Below, one piece after another: positions 46,159-55,350 of a DNA stretch of 64,000 bases; the first letter of the stretch is position 1; every line of letters begins with the position of its first letter. The notes under the pieces were generated by a model, which was not told the origin of the DNA, did no database searches, and saw only the letters and a program-made list of their open reading frames with translations. Both the position numbers and the translations under genes were made by a program. The DNA comes from Oxalobacter paraformigenes (GTDB taxonomy: Bacteria; Pseudomonadota; Gammaproteobacteria; Burkholderiales; Burkholderiaceae_D). Where the stretch lies: the NCBI RefSeq assembly GCF_000158475.2, contig NZ_KI392031.1, positions 1,147,774 through 1,211,773 on the forward strand, read 5' to 3'.

Positions 46159-46725
46159 CCGTTCCGTTTTCCGCTCCGGATTGGCAATACGGTAAACATA
46201 GTGCGGTATCGCCTTCCCCATCGTCAGGCGATAAACCGTTTCCACGACCCGCATCCCGTTTTTTCTGGCAACAGCACGGGACGCCATATTGTCTGCCCGG
46301 ATAATCGAATACACCTTTTCCAGTCCCAGTATATCGAACGCCACCTTGCGGCAGGCCAAGACGGCTTCGGTGGCATAACCGTTTCCCCAATAGGCCTTTT
46401 CAAACAGGTATCCGATCTCGTGAATCTCGTCATCGCCATGCCTGCTGACAAAAATACCGGCATGCCCGATCATTTCGCCGCTTTCTTTCAGAACCACCGC
46501 CCACATGCCGAATCCCTCGTCACGATAATTCCGGAACTGGCCCTCAAGCCAGAACCGGATTTCCCGATCGGTAAATGTCCGTTCATACACCTTCGTCACC
46601 ACTTCATCCTGCAAGGCCCGGCACAAGCCGGGAAAATCGTCGGCGGTCAATTCCCGAAGCAAGAGTCTGCCGGTTTCAGCAACGGTTTTTGGCGAGTTTT
46701 TTTCTGTCATGCATTTCAGTCTCAT
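46147..46725 (-). CDS. GNAT-family N-acetyltransferase (RimJ/RimL type)
   Basis: The protein has 192 residues. It begins with the RimL-type pattern ETGRLLLRELTADDFPGLCR, continues with EMIGHAGIFV, and has the acetyl-CoA loop EIGYLFEKAYWGNGYATEA and VYSIIRADNMASRAVARKNG. This is the Acetyltransf_3 group acting on amino groups of proteins or small molecules. ATG 46725 has GAGGG upstream and is preferred to the internal ATG at 46710. It converges on, and slightly overlaps, the NlpE-like gene. Confidence 0.9.
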   Translation of the reverse strand: MRLKCMTEKNSPKTVAETGRLLLRELTADDFPGLCRALQDEVVTKVYERTFTDREIRFWLEGQFRNYRDEGFGMWAVVLKESGEMIGHAGIFVSRHGDDEIHEIGYLFEKAYWGNGYATEAVLACRKVAFDILGLEKVYSIIRADNMASRAVARKNGMRVVETVYRLTMGKAIPHYVYRIANPERKTERSPG

Positions 46726-47429
46726 ACTGCCCTCAAAGCGGGAACAATTATGCTATCACAGGAAAACAGGCGCATTACCTGAAACAAGCCTTGTCCCTTT
46801 CCGGTTCCTTTCCGTTATTTCGGTAAAAAACGCCTGAACGGTTTCACCCCCTCCGGTTTCCGGCACCGTTGTTCCGTTTCTGTTCCTGATATCCAGACCG
46901 CGTCGTCGCAACCGGACATGCCAGAACGTCCCGCCCGTTTTTTCAGGACAGGGAAATTTTTTCTTTTTAAAGGCAAACCGCCCTTTCCGGCAGGCAACCC
47001 GATCATTTGGGCGATCCTTCGATAACCGGCTATAACCGGTATCCGGGAAGAAAGCGTCCCGCTTGTCGCGCGCCTTCCCCATCGTTTTCTGCCTGCCCGG
47101 CGCAAAACGGTTCTTCCGTACACGCCACCCCGGAAATGGCCTCCTCAAAAAGACCGCCTGTTGTCCTGCCCCGTGACAGCCCCAAGACTCTGGGCCACCT
47201 CTCATAAAAATCCCATTTCAAATGGCAAGGCCTTCAAGTTCCCGTTGCAGGCAAAAGCAAAACACGTCCTGCCGGAAAAAGAAACGAACCACACAAGAAA
47301 ATACCGGCCGGGTATTGAAAAACCCCGTCCGTCCCCCATTTTCAGTTATTGAATCCGAATCAAGGGACAATATCCGTTTTCAACGGAAAATACCTCCCGT
47401 CTCCCGAAACCGTTTGAAAGTGAAAAACC
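46726..47429. other. Spacer without recognised gene
   Basis: About 700 bases between divergent GNAT and mdaB genes. Minus-strand frames around 46815-47205 are Arg-rich and not protein-like. No remnant, repeat or clear promoter was recognised. Confidence 0.4.
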
Positions 47430-48017
47430 ATGCGCCACATTTTTGTCGTTAACGCTTCGAAACATTTCGGCCATTCGCAAGGCCGTCTGAACGATTATCT
47501 GGCCGGACTTGCTGTTGAAACGCTGAAAAGTCTGGGCCACGAGGTCAAAACGACCCGTATCGACGACGGGTACGACATCGCGGCAGAAGTCGAAAAATTC
47601 GTATGGGCCGATGCCGTGATTTACCAGATGCCGGCATGGTGGATGGAAGCGCCCTGGATCATGAAGAAATATGTCGATGAGGTTTTTACTGCAGGACATG
47701 GAAAAATATACGAAAGCGACGGCCGCACCCGCTCCGATTCCGGCAAAAAATACGGTTCCGGCGGGCTTTTGCAAGGCAAGAAATACCTGTTTTCCATCAC
47801 CTGGAATGCCCCGCTCGAAGCGTTCGCCGATCCGGATCAGTTCTTTGAAGGCAAAGGAATCGACGCTGTCCTCTTTCCTTTCCACAAAGCCAACCAGTTC
47901 ATCGGCATGTCGCCCCTGCCGACTTTCATGTGCAACGACGTGATCAAGGATCCGCATATCGCAAACGATGCCGCCCGATACCGGGAACACTTGCAAGAAG
48001 CCTTCGGCAAACGCTGA
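47430..48017 (+). CDS. mdaB: NAD(P)H quinone oxidoreductase, MdaB type
   Basis: The protein has 195 residues of the flavodoxin-like MdaB/NQO family. It has the FMN-binding start IFVVNASKHFGHSQGRLND, QMPAWWMEAPWIMKKYVDEV, the glycine-rich YGSGGLLQGKKYLFSITWNA and PLPTFMCNDVIKDP. MdaB reduces quinones by two electrons with NADPH and protects against oxidative stress. The next gene begins 15 bases after its stop, so the two are probably cotranscribed. Confidence 0.92.
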   Translation: MRHIFVVNASKHFGHSQGRLNDYLAGLAVETLKSLGHEVKTTRIDDGYDIAAEVEKFVWADAVIYQMPAWWMEAPWIMKKYVDEVFTAGHGKIYESDGRTRSDSGKKYGSGGLLQGKKYLFSITWNAPLEAFADPDQFFEGKGIDAVLFPFHKANQFIGMSPLPTFMCNDVIKDPHIANDAARYREHLQEAFGKR

Positions 48018-48031
48018 CCGACAGCGTGCCT

Positions 48032-48475
48032 GTGCGTCTCTGGACACTTCATCCGCGCTATCTGGACGCCCGCGGCCTTGTAGCCTGCTGGCGCGAGGCT
48101 TTGCTGGCCCGTCAGGTACTGGCCGGAAACACAAAGGGTTACCGGCGCCATCCGCAATTGCAGCGTTTCTCCCGGACGGACGATCCTGTACTGGCCATCG
48201 ACACTTATCTCGCCGGGCTTCTTGACGAAGCCCGGCGCCGTTCCTACCGGTTCGACGCTTCCCGGATCGGAACGCCCGGCTTGTCTGTCGCCAGCCTTCC
48301 CGTCACGACAGGCCAGCTCGAATTCGAAAAAAAGCATCTGCTGGGAAAACTGGAAAAACGTTCTCCCGGTTTCATTCCTCTCCTTGAAAAAACCGTTCCT
48401 CTCCAGCCGCATCCCCTGTTTACCGTAGAAGAAGGGGAAATCGAACGCTGGGAAAAACTTCCCGGAACACCCTGA
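48032..48475 (+). CDS. Pyrimidine-dimer DNA glycosylase/endonuclease V family protein
   Basis: The protein has 147 residues from GTG 48032 (MRLWTLHPRYLDARGLVACW), which gives the family's usual start; another GTG at 48026 is possible. The core has REALLARQVLAGNTKGYRRHPQLQRF and a later FEKKHLLGKLEKRSP, matching the Pyr_excise family related to T4 endonuclease V. T4 DenV-type enzymes cut at UV photoproducts using the N-terminal amine. Bacterial members of this short type are poorly characterised. It follows mdaB after 14 bases without a clear ribosome site, suggesting coupling. Confidence 0.85.
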   Translation: MRLWTLHPRYLDARGLVACWREALLARQVLAGNTKGYRRHPQLQRFSRTDDPVLAIDTYLAGLLDEARRRSYRFDASRIGTPGLSVASLPVTTGQLEFEKKHLLGKLEKRSPGFIPLLEKTVPLQPHPLFTVEEGEIERWEKLPGTP

Positions 48476-48616
48476 CAGCACACCTTCAGCCGTATCCATT
48501 ACGGCATTCCCCGCTGAAAACGCCCCTTCCTGGACAATTGTCAGAAGAAATTCCTGTCCGGGAACTCACGCACGCGTTTTCACTCCAACAGACATTTGAA
48601 CCCGGGCGGCAACCAA

Positions 48617-49108
48617 ATGACCATGCAAAAATCGTCTTCAACAATGGGGAATATCCTTACCGTGATCTGGCCCATCGTCTTGAGCCTTGCCGTAGGTGCG
48701 CTTGCCGCTTACATGCAGGAAGATTCCATCCGGAACTGGTATCCCTATCTCAACAAGCCGCCGCTGACTCCACCGAACGCGGTCTTTCCGGTTGTCTGGA
48801 CTATCCTCTACATTATGACGGGCCTTTCCATGGGGCTGATCCTGCTGAAATCTGACGACCGCAAGCGGTTTCTGCGCACCCTGTTTCTTTTCCAGCTTTT
48901 CCTGAATTTTTTCTGGTGCTATCTTTTTTTCTACCGCCAGAATCCGTTAAACGGTCTCGTCTGTATTGTCGTCCTCGACTGGATAGCCATCTGGTATGCG
49001 GTCAAGGCATGGCCGGTAAAGAAAATCAGCTCCATCCTGTTCTGGCCGTATATCGCATGGCTTTGTTTCGCAACCTATCTGAATTTGTACATTTATATGT
49101 ATAACTGA
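48617..49108 (+). CDS. tspO: TspO/MBR-family membrane protein
   Basis: The protein has 163 residues and five helices. Family signatures are VLSLAVGALAAYM, WYPYLNKPPLTPPNAVFPVV and WTILYIMTGLSMGL, then FQLFLNFFWCYLFFYRQNP and PYIAWLCFATYLN, which contain the conserved tryptophans and the N-x-x-x-x-x-W-x-x-x-F pattern. TspO binds porphyrins and relates to oxygen, stress and tetrapyrrole handling. Start choice between ATG 48617 and 48623 is open, as neither has a strong ribosome site. Confidence 0.9.
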   Translation: MTMQKSSSTMGNILTVIWPIVLSLAVGALAAYMQEDSIRNWYPYLNKPPLTPPNAVFPVVWTILYIMTGLSMGLILLKSDDRKRFLRTLFLFQLFLNFFWCYLFFYRQNPLNGLVCIVVLDWIAIWYAVKAWPVKKISSILFWPYIAWLCFATYLNLYIYMYN

Positions 49109-49231
49109 ATCTTTCCAGGTTGCCGCGCACAGCAATTCCGGCCATCAAGCCGCCTGTCAGAAACCGTTACGGAAAACGTCCGGATCGTTTCCATCTGTCG
49201 TCCTTCTTTTATCGGAAACCGCAGGAAATCC

Positions 49232-50026
49232 ATGAAAGCCGCCAAAGAGACCGGTACAACCGACACGCTTCCGCCAGCCTGCCAGACCGTTTCACTGGGC
49301 AAAAACAGCTTCCGCGTCATTCTTCTCACCACCGTGTCGGGATTCGTCGAAGTGACCGCCTTCATGGATTGCGACCGGCTCTACGCTTCCATCATGACCG
49401 GCAATACCGTCCAGCTCGGAATGAATCTTGCCGCTGCGAACTGGACGAGATTTGGCCTTTTTGCCTATGCCATCGTCCTCTTTTTCATCAACTGCATCCT
49501 CGCCAGCCTGATCCGACGGCATCTGGCCAGACCCCGGATGGAACTGGTCATGATGGCGGCCGTACTCATTTTGGCCAGTATCGCCAGATTGCATCCCGCC
49601 TGGAATCTGGCTCTGGAACTCCCGCTGCTCTCGCTTGCGCTGGCAATGCAGGGTGAAACTATCGCCCGGTTCGGCGCCGTCTCGCTCCAGACGCTGGTCG
49701 TGACCAACAACATCATCAAATTCTGCGACGCGTTCACCGGACGTTTCATTTCCCGCCGTTTTCTGGAAAAAACGGGGAGCGCCGTACCGACGCTGGATGA
49801 AGTATTGCTACCCGGTCTGGCATGGCTGGCTTATGTTACATCAGCAGGCCTTGCCGCCCTCGTCCACGGCATGAACCGCTTTTTCCTGCTTTTGCCTGCC
49901 TGTCTCGTCATGTTGGTGGCAGCGAGTCTTCAAAATGAGGAAAAACGACATAAAAACAGGAAGATACCTTCTTTCCATCACGATAAAACCGCCGGAAATA
50001 TCGAAAGCGACCAGACAAACGACTGA
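49232..50026 (+). CDS. DUF1275 (YoaK-like) membrane protein
   Basis: The protein has 264 residues and about six helices. It shows the DUF1275 pattern: TTVSGFVEVTAFMDCDRLYA, SIMTGNTVQLGMNLA and ALAMQGETIARFGAVSLQTL. The charged last 30 residues (EEKRHKNRKIPSFHHDKTAG…) are an unusual extension. The function of the family is unknown. CGCAGGAAATCC precedes ATG 49232. Confidence 0.9.
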   Translation: MKAAKETGTTDTLPPACQTVSLGKNSFRVILLTTVSGFVEVTAFMDCDRLYASIMTGNTVQLGMNLAAANWTRFGLFAYAIVLFFINCILASLIRRHLARPRMELVMMAAVLILASIARLHPAWNLALELPLLSLALAMQGETIARFGAVSLQTLVVTNNIIKFCDAFTGRFISRRFLEKTGSAVPTLDEVLLPGLAWLAYVTSAGLAALVHGMNRFFLLLPACLVMLVAASLQNEEKRHKNRKIPSFHHDKTAGNIESDQTND

Positions 50027-50119
50027 TCCGGCGTCAAGACGGATCAGGCAGATTTGGCTTAACATAACTGTTATCGTACCCGCATACCGACCGCATCTTT
50101 CATTCAACGGAGAAATCCC

Positions 50120-50809
50120 ATGTCCACCATTGAATCCTCGCCAATCGACACCGTTATCGCAAGCCGCCAATCCATTCGCGCCTATAAAAAAGACCCCGTT
50201 CCTGCCGGACTGATCGAACACGTTCTCGACATGGCATCCCGCGCGCCGTCAGCAACCAACATGCAACCCTGGAAAGTCTATGTCCTGACGGGCAACGCGC
50301 TCAAAAGACTGACGGATGCGGTCTGCACCGCGTTCGACAACGAACCCGAAAAGCACCAGCCGGAATATTCCTATTATCCCGACCCGCCTTTCGAACCTTA
50401 TCTTTCGCGCCGCCGGAAAGTCGGCCAGGACATGTACAGCCTGATAGGCATTGCCAGAGAAGATCACGTCAAAAGACATCAGCAGCAACGGCGCAACTTC
50501 GAATTTTTCGGCGCGCCGGCCGGCTTTATCTTTACCATCGACCGCAAGCTGCCCTGCGTCAACTTCATCGATTATGGCGCGTTCTTCGAAAACCTCATGC
50601 TGTCCGCCAAAAGTCATGGCCTCGATACCTGCCTGCAGGCATTCTGGAGCGATTATCATCTGATTATCCGCGAGCAACTGTCCCTTCCCGCCGAAGAAAT
50701 GGTACTGGCAGGCATGGCTATCGGATACGCCGCTACTGACGCGCCGATCAACCGGCTGGCTACAGACCGTGAACCTGTCTCCGCCTTTGCCACCTTTCTG
50801 GACAAATGA
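50120..50809 (+). CDS. Nitroreductase-family oxidoreductase
   Basis: The protein has 229 residues. FMN-binding residues are in IASRQSIRAYKKDPVP, ASRAPSATNMQPWKVYVLTG and the late VLAGMAIGYAATDAPINRLA. Nitroreductases reduce nitro compounds, quinones or enones with NAD(P)H in the cytoplasm. CAACGGAGAAATCCC gives a GGAG site before ATG 50120. It is convergent with the TetR gene at 50839 (30 bases apart). Confidence 0.9.
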   Translation: MSTIESSPIDTVIASRQSIRAYKKDPVPAGLIEHVLDMASRAPSATNMQPWKVYVLTGNALKRLTDAVCTAFDNEPEKHQPEYSYYPDPPFEPYLSRRRKVGQDMYSLIGIAREDHVKRHQQQRRNFEFFGAPAGFIFTIDRKLPCVNFIDYGAFFENLMLSAKSHGLDTCLQAFWSDYHLIIREQLSLPAEEMVLAGMAIGYAATDAPINRLATDREPVSAFATFLDK

Positions 50810-50838
50810 TGAAAAAGCGTACCGGCTTCAGACCAGGC

Positions 50839-51510
50839 TTACGCCCCGTATGCCGCCACAAAAACCCGGACGGCATCCCGGACAGTTTTCCCGATGCGTT
50901 CTGCCGATAAGGGCATATCCACATCGAAGAGGCAGCGTTCGTACCATTCGGCATTGAGCAGACTGCGCAAATGGGTAGCGGCGGCAAACGGATCCGCCAA
51001 CGGCTTCAGTTGGCCGTTCGCCACCGCCGCCTCCAGAAAAACGGCAATCAGTCCGATCGTCTTCTTCGGGCCGTTCTCATAATAAAAACGGCCTGTTTCC
51101 GAGCGTACCGATTCCGCAAACAGCACCCGCCGGATGGAGAGGATTTCCGGAGAGTAAACAAAAGCGATGTATTTTTCACCGAAGCGGCGCAATGCCGCTT
51201 CAATATCGCCGGCCGGCTGTTTCAACACGCTGTACGCTTCATCGGCGAGTTTCCGGCTGACTTCCGTAATCGCCGAAGGCGGCTGTTCCAGCATCGAAGT
51301 CAGTTTCCGGCTCTTGCTGTCCGCTATACGGCGCACGACTTCCAGAAAAATGGCTTCTTTCGAGGGAAAATAACTGTACAGGGTCATTTTCGACCCGCCA
51401 AGACGGGCCGCAATCGCATTCATCGTCGCATTGTGAAAACCCGTTTCCCGGAACACGGCGGACGCCGCGTCCAGAATGGCTTGCCGTTTCGCTTCCGTCT
51501 TCTTTTTCAT
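50839..51510 (-). CDS. TetR/AcrR-family repressor, likely of the emrAB-type pump
   Basis: The protein has 223 residues. The DNA-binding domain (about 8-54) reads RQAILDAASAVFRETGFHNA, TMNAIAARLGGSKMTLYSYF and PSKEAIFLEVV. The C-terminal half matches the TetR_C group with a variable ligand pocket, including SIRRVLFAESVRSETGRFYY. It is divergent from the EmrA-type gene with a 159-base gap, the standard layout for a pump repressor. Confidence 0.92.
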   Translation of the reverse strand: MKKKTEAKRQAILDAASAVFRETGFHNATMNAIAARLGGSKMTLYSYFPSKEAIFLEVVRRIADSKSRKLTSMLEQPPSAITEVSRKLADEAYSVLKQPAGDIEAALRRFGEKYIAFVYSPEILSIRRVLFAESVRSETGRFYYENGPKKTIGLIAVFLEAAVANGQLKPLADPFAAATHLRSLLNAEWYERCLFDVDMPLSAERIGKTVRDAVRVFVAAYGA

Positions 51511-51669
51511 CCCGGCTCTTTTCCAGACTGCAATAAGTTTATAAAATATACCGCAGAGTACAGTTTAGGAACACTCCCTGAATGGAAAACCGTTCTGGCA
51601 AAAGCCTGTCACGACCGTTTTCCTTTCCTTGCGTATTCCTGAAGAAAACAAGCACAAAGGACAAGACGA
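51511..51669. promoter_or_regulatory. Divergent control region, TetR gene and emrAB-type operon
   Basis: A 159-base region with an AT-rich core (TTTATAAAATATACCGCAGA at about 51537-51556, then GTACAG) where the repressor most likely binds. No perfect palindrome was found. GGACAAGACGA before ATG 51670 gives a weak ribosome site. Confidence 0.45.
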
Positions 51670-52635
51670 ATGGATGCGGAGAATACGGCAGCCGGGAAAA
51701 CGACTGTAAAAAAAACGGATTCGCCCAGAGTGAAACGCCTCAAAATTCTGGGGTGCGTCGTCATATTGTGCGGCATCGCATACGGCCTTTACTGGTATTT
51801 TTACGCCTCGCATTTCGTCTCGACCGACAATGCCTATACAGCCACTGAAGTCGCCCAGGTGACGCCATCCGTGGAAGGCATTGTCCAGCAAGTCAAGGTC
51901 GTCGATACGCAGACGGTCAAACAGGGAGACGTTCTCGTCACGATCGACGATACCGATACCCGGCTGGCCCTGCAACAGGCCGAAGCCGATGCGGCGCACG
52001 CCAGAGCGGAACTGGCGGCCGCTGAATCGGACTACCAGCGGGCCGCCGTCGATCTGAAGCGCCGGAACGCCCTGATTTCACTGGGCGCCGTTTCCGGCGA
52101 TGAACTCACGAAAACCCAGAACGCCTACACTTCCAGTCAGGCCGCCATTCAGGCCGCGAAAGCCGCCATCGCGCAGGCTGAGGCACGGATTGCACAGGCG
52201 AAAGTCGATCTGTCCCGGACGGTTATCCGCGCTCCTGTCGATGGCACCGTGGCAAAACGCACTGTCCAGATCGGGCAGAAAGTATCGGAAGGCGCGCCAC
52301 TACTCGTCGTCGTGCCCGTTTCGGAAATGCATGTCGATGCCAATTTCAAGGAAGGACAGCTTGAAAAAGTCCGGACCGGACAAAAAGCCGAACTGTATTC
52401 CGACCTGTACGGAAAATCGGTTATTTATCACGGCACTGTCGAAGGCTTTTCGGGGGGAACCGGTTCCGCTTTTGCCCTCATTCCCGCGCAAAACGCCACC
52501 GGCAACTGGATCAAGGTCGTGCAGCGGCTGCCTGTCCGGATAAAACTTGACCCGGAAGAACTGAAAGCGTACCCCCTTCAGGTCGGACTTTCCATGACCG
52601 TCACCATCGACACGCGCGACAACACACCGGAATGA
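51670..52635 (+). CDS. emrA: EmrA/HlyD-family adaptor of a multidrug pump
   Basis: The protein has 321 residues. One membrane anchor (about 20-42, ILGCVVILCGIAYGLYWYFY) is followed by the EmrA signature FVSTDNAYTATEVAQVTPSV and EGIVQQVKVVDTQTVKQGD. A long coiled-coil hairpin (about 100-180) is rich in AAIAQAEARIAQAKV, and ends with the second lipoyl half TVIRAPVDGTVAKRTVQIGQ. It bridges the MFS pump at 52640 to an outer-membrane channel. None is adjacent here, so it must share one. It lies 4 bases before emrB. Confidence 0.9.
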   Translation: MDAENTAAGKTTVKKTDSPRVKRLKILGCVVILCGIAYGLYWYFYASHFVSTDNAYTATEVAQVTPSVEGIVQQVKVVDTQTVKQGDVLVTIDDTDTRLALQQAEADAAHARAELAAAESDYQRAAVDLKRRNALISLGAVSGDELTKTQNAYTSSQAAIQAAKAAIAQAEARIAQAKVDLSRTVIRAPVDGTVAKRTVQIGQKVSEGAPLLVVVPVSEMHVDANFKEGQLEKVRTGQKAELYSDLYGKSVIYHGTVEGFSGGTGSAFALIPAQNATGNWIKVVQRLPVRIKLDPEELKAYPLQVGLSMTVTIDTRDNTPE

Positions 52636-52639
52636 TCAT

Positions 52640-54232
52640 ATGGCAACCGGGACTTCCACCCCTTCCATATCGGCCCTGAACACCGAGTTCAACCAGCCGC
52701 TTAAAGGCAATATGCTGTGGTTCGCCGCCATTCTGCTTTCCGGAGCCAATTTCATCGCCGTGCTCGACATGACGATTGCCAATGTGTCGGTTTCCAGCAT
52801 TGCCGGCAATCTGGGCGTTACCACCAGTCAGGGCACCTGGGTCATCACGTCTTACGCGGTTGCCGAAGCCATCACAGTACCCCTGACCGGCTGGCTGGCA
52901 GCCCGTTTCGGAGCCGTGCGCGTCTTTTGCTGCGCGATGGCCTGTTTCGGGGTCTGTTCGGCCATGTGCGGTTTTGCCAATTCGCTGGGATTTCTGGTTG
53001 CGGCCCGTGTCTTGCAGGGATTGTCCGGCGGCCCGATGCTGCCTTTGACGCAAACCCTGCTGCTGCGGATTTTTCCGCGCGAAAAAGCCATGGCCGCCAA
53101 CGGATTGTGGGCCATGACGACCCTGACCGCGCCGGTTATCGGCCCGATTCTCGGCGGCTGGATTTGCGACAACTACAGCTGGTCGTGGATTTTTTTCATC
53201 AACGTGCCGATCGCCATTATTTGCAGCTGGCTGACATGGCAACTGCTGAAAGGGTTCGAGCGCGAACTCGTCCGCTCGCCGATTGATGTGATCGGTCTGG
53301 TTCTCTTGGTCGTCTGGGTCGGCGCCTTCCAGATCATGATCGACGAAGGCAAGGACCTCGACTGGTTCTCTTCCAATTATATTGTTGCCCTGGCTATTAT
53401 CGCCGCAATCGGTTTTGCCACATTCCTGATATGGGAACTCGGGGAAAAACACCCGATCGTCAACCTGTCCGTTTTCCGGCACCGGGGATATTCCATCTGC
53501 GTTTTCACCATCAGTCTGGCTTTTGGCGGCTATTTTGCCGCCAATGTGATCACGCCCTTGTGGTTGCAGAATTTCATGGGCTATACCCCCACCTGGTCGG
53601 GTGAGACGACGGCATGGAGTGGCGTCACCGCCTTTTTCGTGGCTCCGCTGGCCGCCATATGGGCGCGGAAAACCGACCCCCGGCGGCTGATCTTCGGCGG
53701 CCTCATGTGGCTTGGCCTGATCACGTTCGGACGCTGTTTCCTCAACACGGACGCCTCGTACTGGTGGATCGCCCTGCCCATCATGCTGATGGGACTGGGA
53801 AGCCCGTTCTTTTTCGTGCCGCTGATCGGACTGGCGCTGATGAATGTGGAAGAAAGCGAAACCGCATCCGCCGCCGGACTGATGACCTTTTTGCGAACCC
53901 TGTCGGGCGCTTTCGCCACGTCCCTGGTCAACACCACATGGGAAGACAAGATCAACTACAATCACGCCGAACTGGCCGGACTGGTCGACCGGACGGGCGA
54001 ATACTTCCGGCAGCTCACCGAATCCGGCATCCAGACCGAAACGGCCCGTGCCTTAATCAACAATGCCGTCACCAACCAGAGCGCCATGCTGGCGACCAAT
54101 CAGGTGATGATGATCGTCAGCGTCTGTCTCATCCTGTCCGCTTTCTCCATCTGGCTGGCGCCGAAACCGGGGAAAAAAGCGGCCGGCAGCCCGAAACCGG
54201 AAGCGTCGCCTCGGGCCCGTGAACCGGGTTGA
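52640..54232 (+). CDS. emrB: EmrB-type MFS drug transporter (DHA2 family)
   Basis: The protein has 530 residues and 14 predicted helices, as in DHA2 transporters. It has FIAVLDMTIANVSVSSIAGN (motif D1), TGWLAARFGAVRVF (motif A), RVLQGLSGGPMLPLTQTLLL (motif B) and TLTAPVIGPILGGWICDNYS (motif C). It pumps hydrophobic or aromatic compounds out with proton exchange. It overlaps functionally with the adaptor 4 bases upstream, and both are likely repressed by the TetR protein at 50839. The last 20 residues are charged. Confidence 0.92.
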   Translation: MATGTSTPSISALNTEFNQPLKGNMLWFAAILLSGANFIAVLDMTIANVSVSSIAGNLGVTTSQGTWVITSYAVAEAITVPLTGWLAARFGAVRVFCCAMACFGVCSAMCGFANSLGFLVAARVLQGLSGGPMLPLTQTLLLRIFPREKAMAANGLWAMTTLTAPVIGPILGGWICDNYSWSWIFFINVPIAIICSWLTWQLLKGFERELVRSPIDVIGLVLLVVWVGAFQIMIDEGKDLDWFSSNYIVALAIIAAIGFATFLIWELGEKHPIVNLSVFRHRGYSICVFTISLAFGGYFAANVITPLWLQNFMGYTPTWSGETTAWSGVTAFFVAPLAAIWARKTDPRRLIFGGLMWLGLITFGRCFLNTDASYWWIALPIMLMGLGSPFFFVPLIGLALMNVEESETASAAGLMTFLRTLSGAFATSLVNTTWEDKINYNHAELAGLVDRTGEYFRQLTESGIQTETARALINNAVTNQSAMLATNQVMMIVSVCLILSAFSIWLAPKPGKKAAGSPKPEASPRAREPG

Positions 54233-54503
54233 ATCGTCCGCCGGCGTGCGGCAAGGCAAGCCGGCTGTTCAGTAACGGTTCGGAATGGTCACTCTGAGGG
54301 ATTTCAGCACGCCCGGTGAACCCACCGGTTCTCCTGCCTTGTCTGCAATTTTTTGCGACTCTTTCCGGATTTTCTTGCTCATCTGAAAAGGAAAATTCCT
54401 TTTCCAGCCTCTCCCCATCCCGTCTGTTTTCTCCCTGACTTCGAAATAAGGTATGCCGACAAGGCAGATGCCGATCCATACCGTCCGACTCTTCCTGAAA
54501 GGG

Positions 54504-54926
54504 TCACTTCATAAACCTGCCTGACCACAACAGAAGCCTGTCTTTAACCCGCACATCGTTGAAATAACGATAAATTCCGCGCCGGTTTTCAGCAACCACT
54601 TTTTCCACCCGCGTGTAATGCATGTGATTGGCACGCGCTGCCAGGGGAGTAATATTACCCTCCCAGTCCCCCGAACCGCCGAAATCGGCATTGATCCAAT
54701 GTCCGGCAACCCATTGTCTTCTTCCGGAAAGCGTTACACTTTTCAAAAACCTGCCGATAATACTTCGCCTGGCATCACTCCCCAGCCCCATGGAAAAGTT
54801 CTCGGCAAAACGGACAAATATCTTTGCCTGCTTGTAAAGGGTTCCACCGGAATAAACAATGTTTCTGCATGGGGCAACCCTTTTCCAATCCATTGGAGGC
54901 GTTCCGGTTAGGTATGGGGCTCGCAT
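54504..54926 (-). CDS. Hypothetical protein with toxin-like GHxxN…NLTPL motif
   Basis: The protein has 140 residues. The C-terminal 80 residues carry QWVAGHWINADFGGSGDWEG, NITPLAARANHMHYTRVEKV and onward to RLLLWSGRFMK. The order G-H-x-x-N … G-G-S-G … N-[IL]-T-P-L-x-x-x-A-N-x-x-H is seen in C-terminal nuclease-like toxin domains of polymorphic toxins. If that holds, His and Asn would be catalytic. ATG 54926 has GAAAGAAG before it. The N-terminal 55 residues show no signal peptide. No immunity partner is recognised beside it, and a toxin-antitoxin pair lies 240 bases away on the other strand. Confidence 0.5.
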   Translation of the reverse strand: MRAPYLTGTPPMDWKRVAPCRNIVYSGGTLYKQAKIFVRFAENFSMGLGSDARRSIIGRFLKSVTLSGRRQWVAGHWINADFGGSGDWEGNITPLAARANHMHYTRVEKVVAENRRGIYRYFNDVRVKDRLLLWSGRFMK

Positions 54927-55167
54927 GGCACTTCTTTCCAGAAGATAAAACTACCCGGTCTTTCGTATCGGAGGATGAAAATTGCGCGTGTCGGCAGCAA
55001 GCGGTATCCCGGAATTTAAACAGACTGTTTCCGGAAGGCAACGCCACCTACCCATAACGCATTCATGACGGTTATGGAAAGTATTGTTGAAAAAATATTC
55101 CAAGGCTCAGTTTGCAAGCCGTTGAAAAGACTGATAATTTTCAGTTTTTATCAGCAGGAAGAAGACC

Positions 55168-55350
55168 ATGAAAAAAATGTTTTCAGCGCCGGAAACCATC
55201 CCGTTCGTGTCGTTTTCACAGGCTGTCCGGGAAGCCGTCGAGTGCGCCGAGAAAGGCCAGCTTGTGGAACACAAGCGGGTCTGGAGACTGTTTCGCGATC
55301 TCAAAATCAGAACGCTAAGGTTAATGGAATGCCCAAAAAGAAAAAACTGA
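55168..55350 (+). CDS. Antitoxin of a type II toxin-antitoxin pair
   Basis: The protein has 60 residues: MKKMFSAPETIPFVSFSQAV, then REAVECAEKGQLVEHKRVWR and a basic tail. The pattern SFSQAVREA…GQLVEHKRVWRLF resembles antitoxins of ParE/RelE toxins (…E-G-x-x-V-x-H-E-x-V…). AGGAAGAAGACC precedes ATG 55168. Its 3' end overlaps the toxin start by 22 bases, the usual coupled layout. Confidence 0.75.
   Translation: MKKMFSAPETIPFVSFSQAVREAVECAEKGQLVEHKRVWRLFRDLKIRTLRLMECPKRKN

Noticed and set aside
52601-53965. Minus-strand frame of 454 codons
   Set aside because: Antisense to the EmrB-type transporter; its composition (His/Gln/Gly-rich) is typical of a shadow frame.
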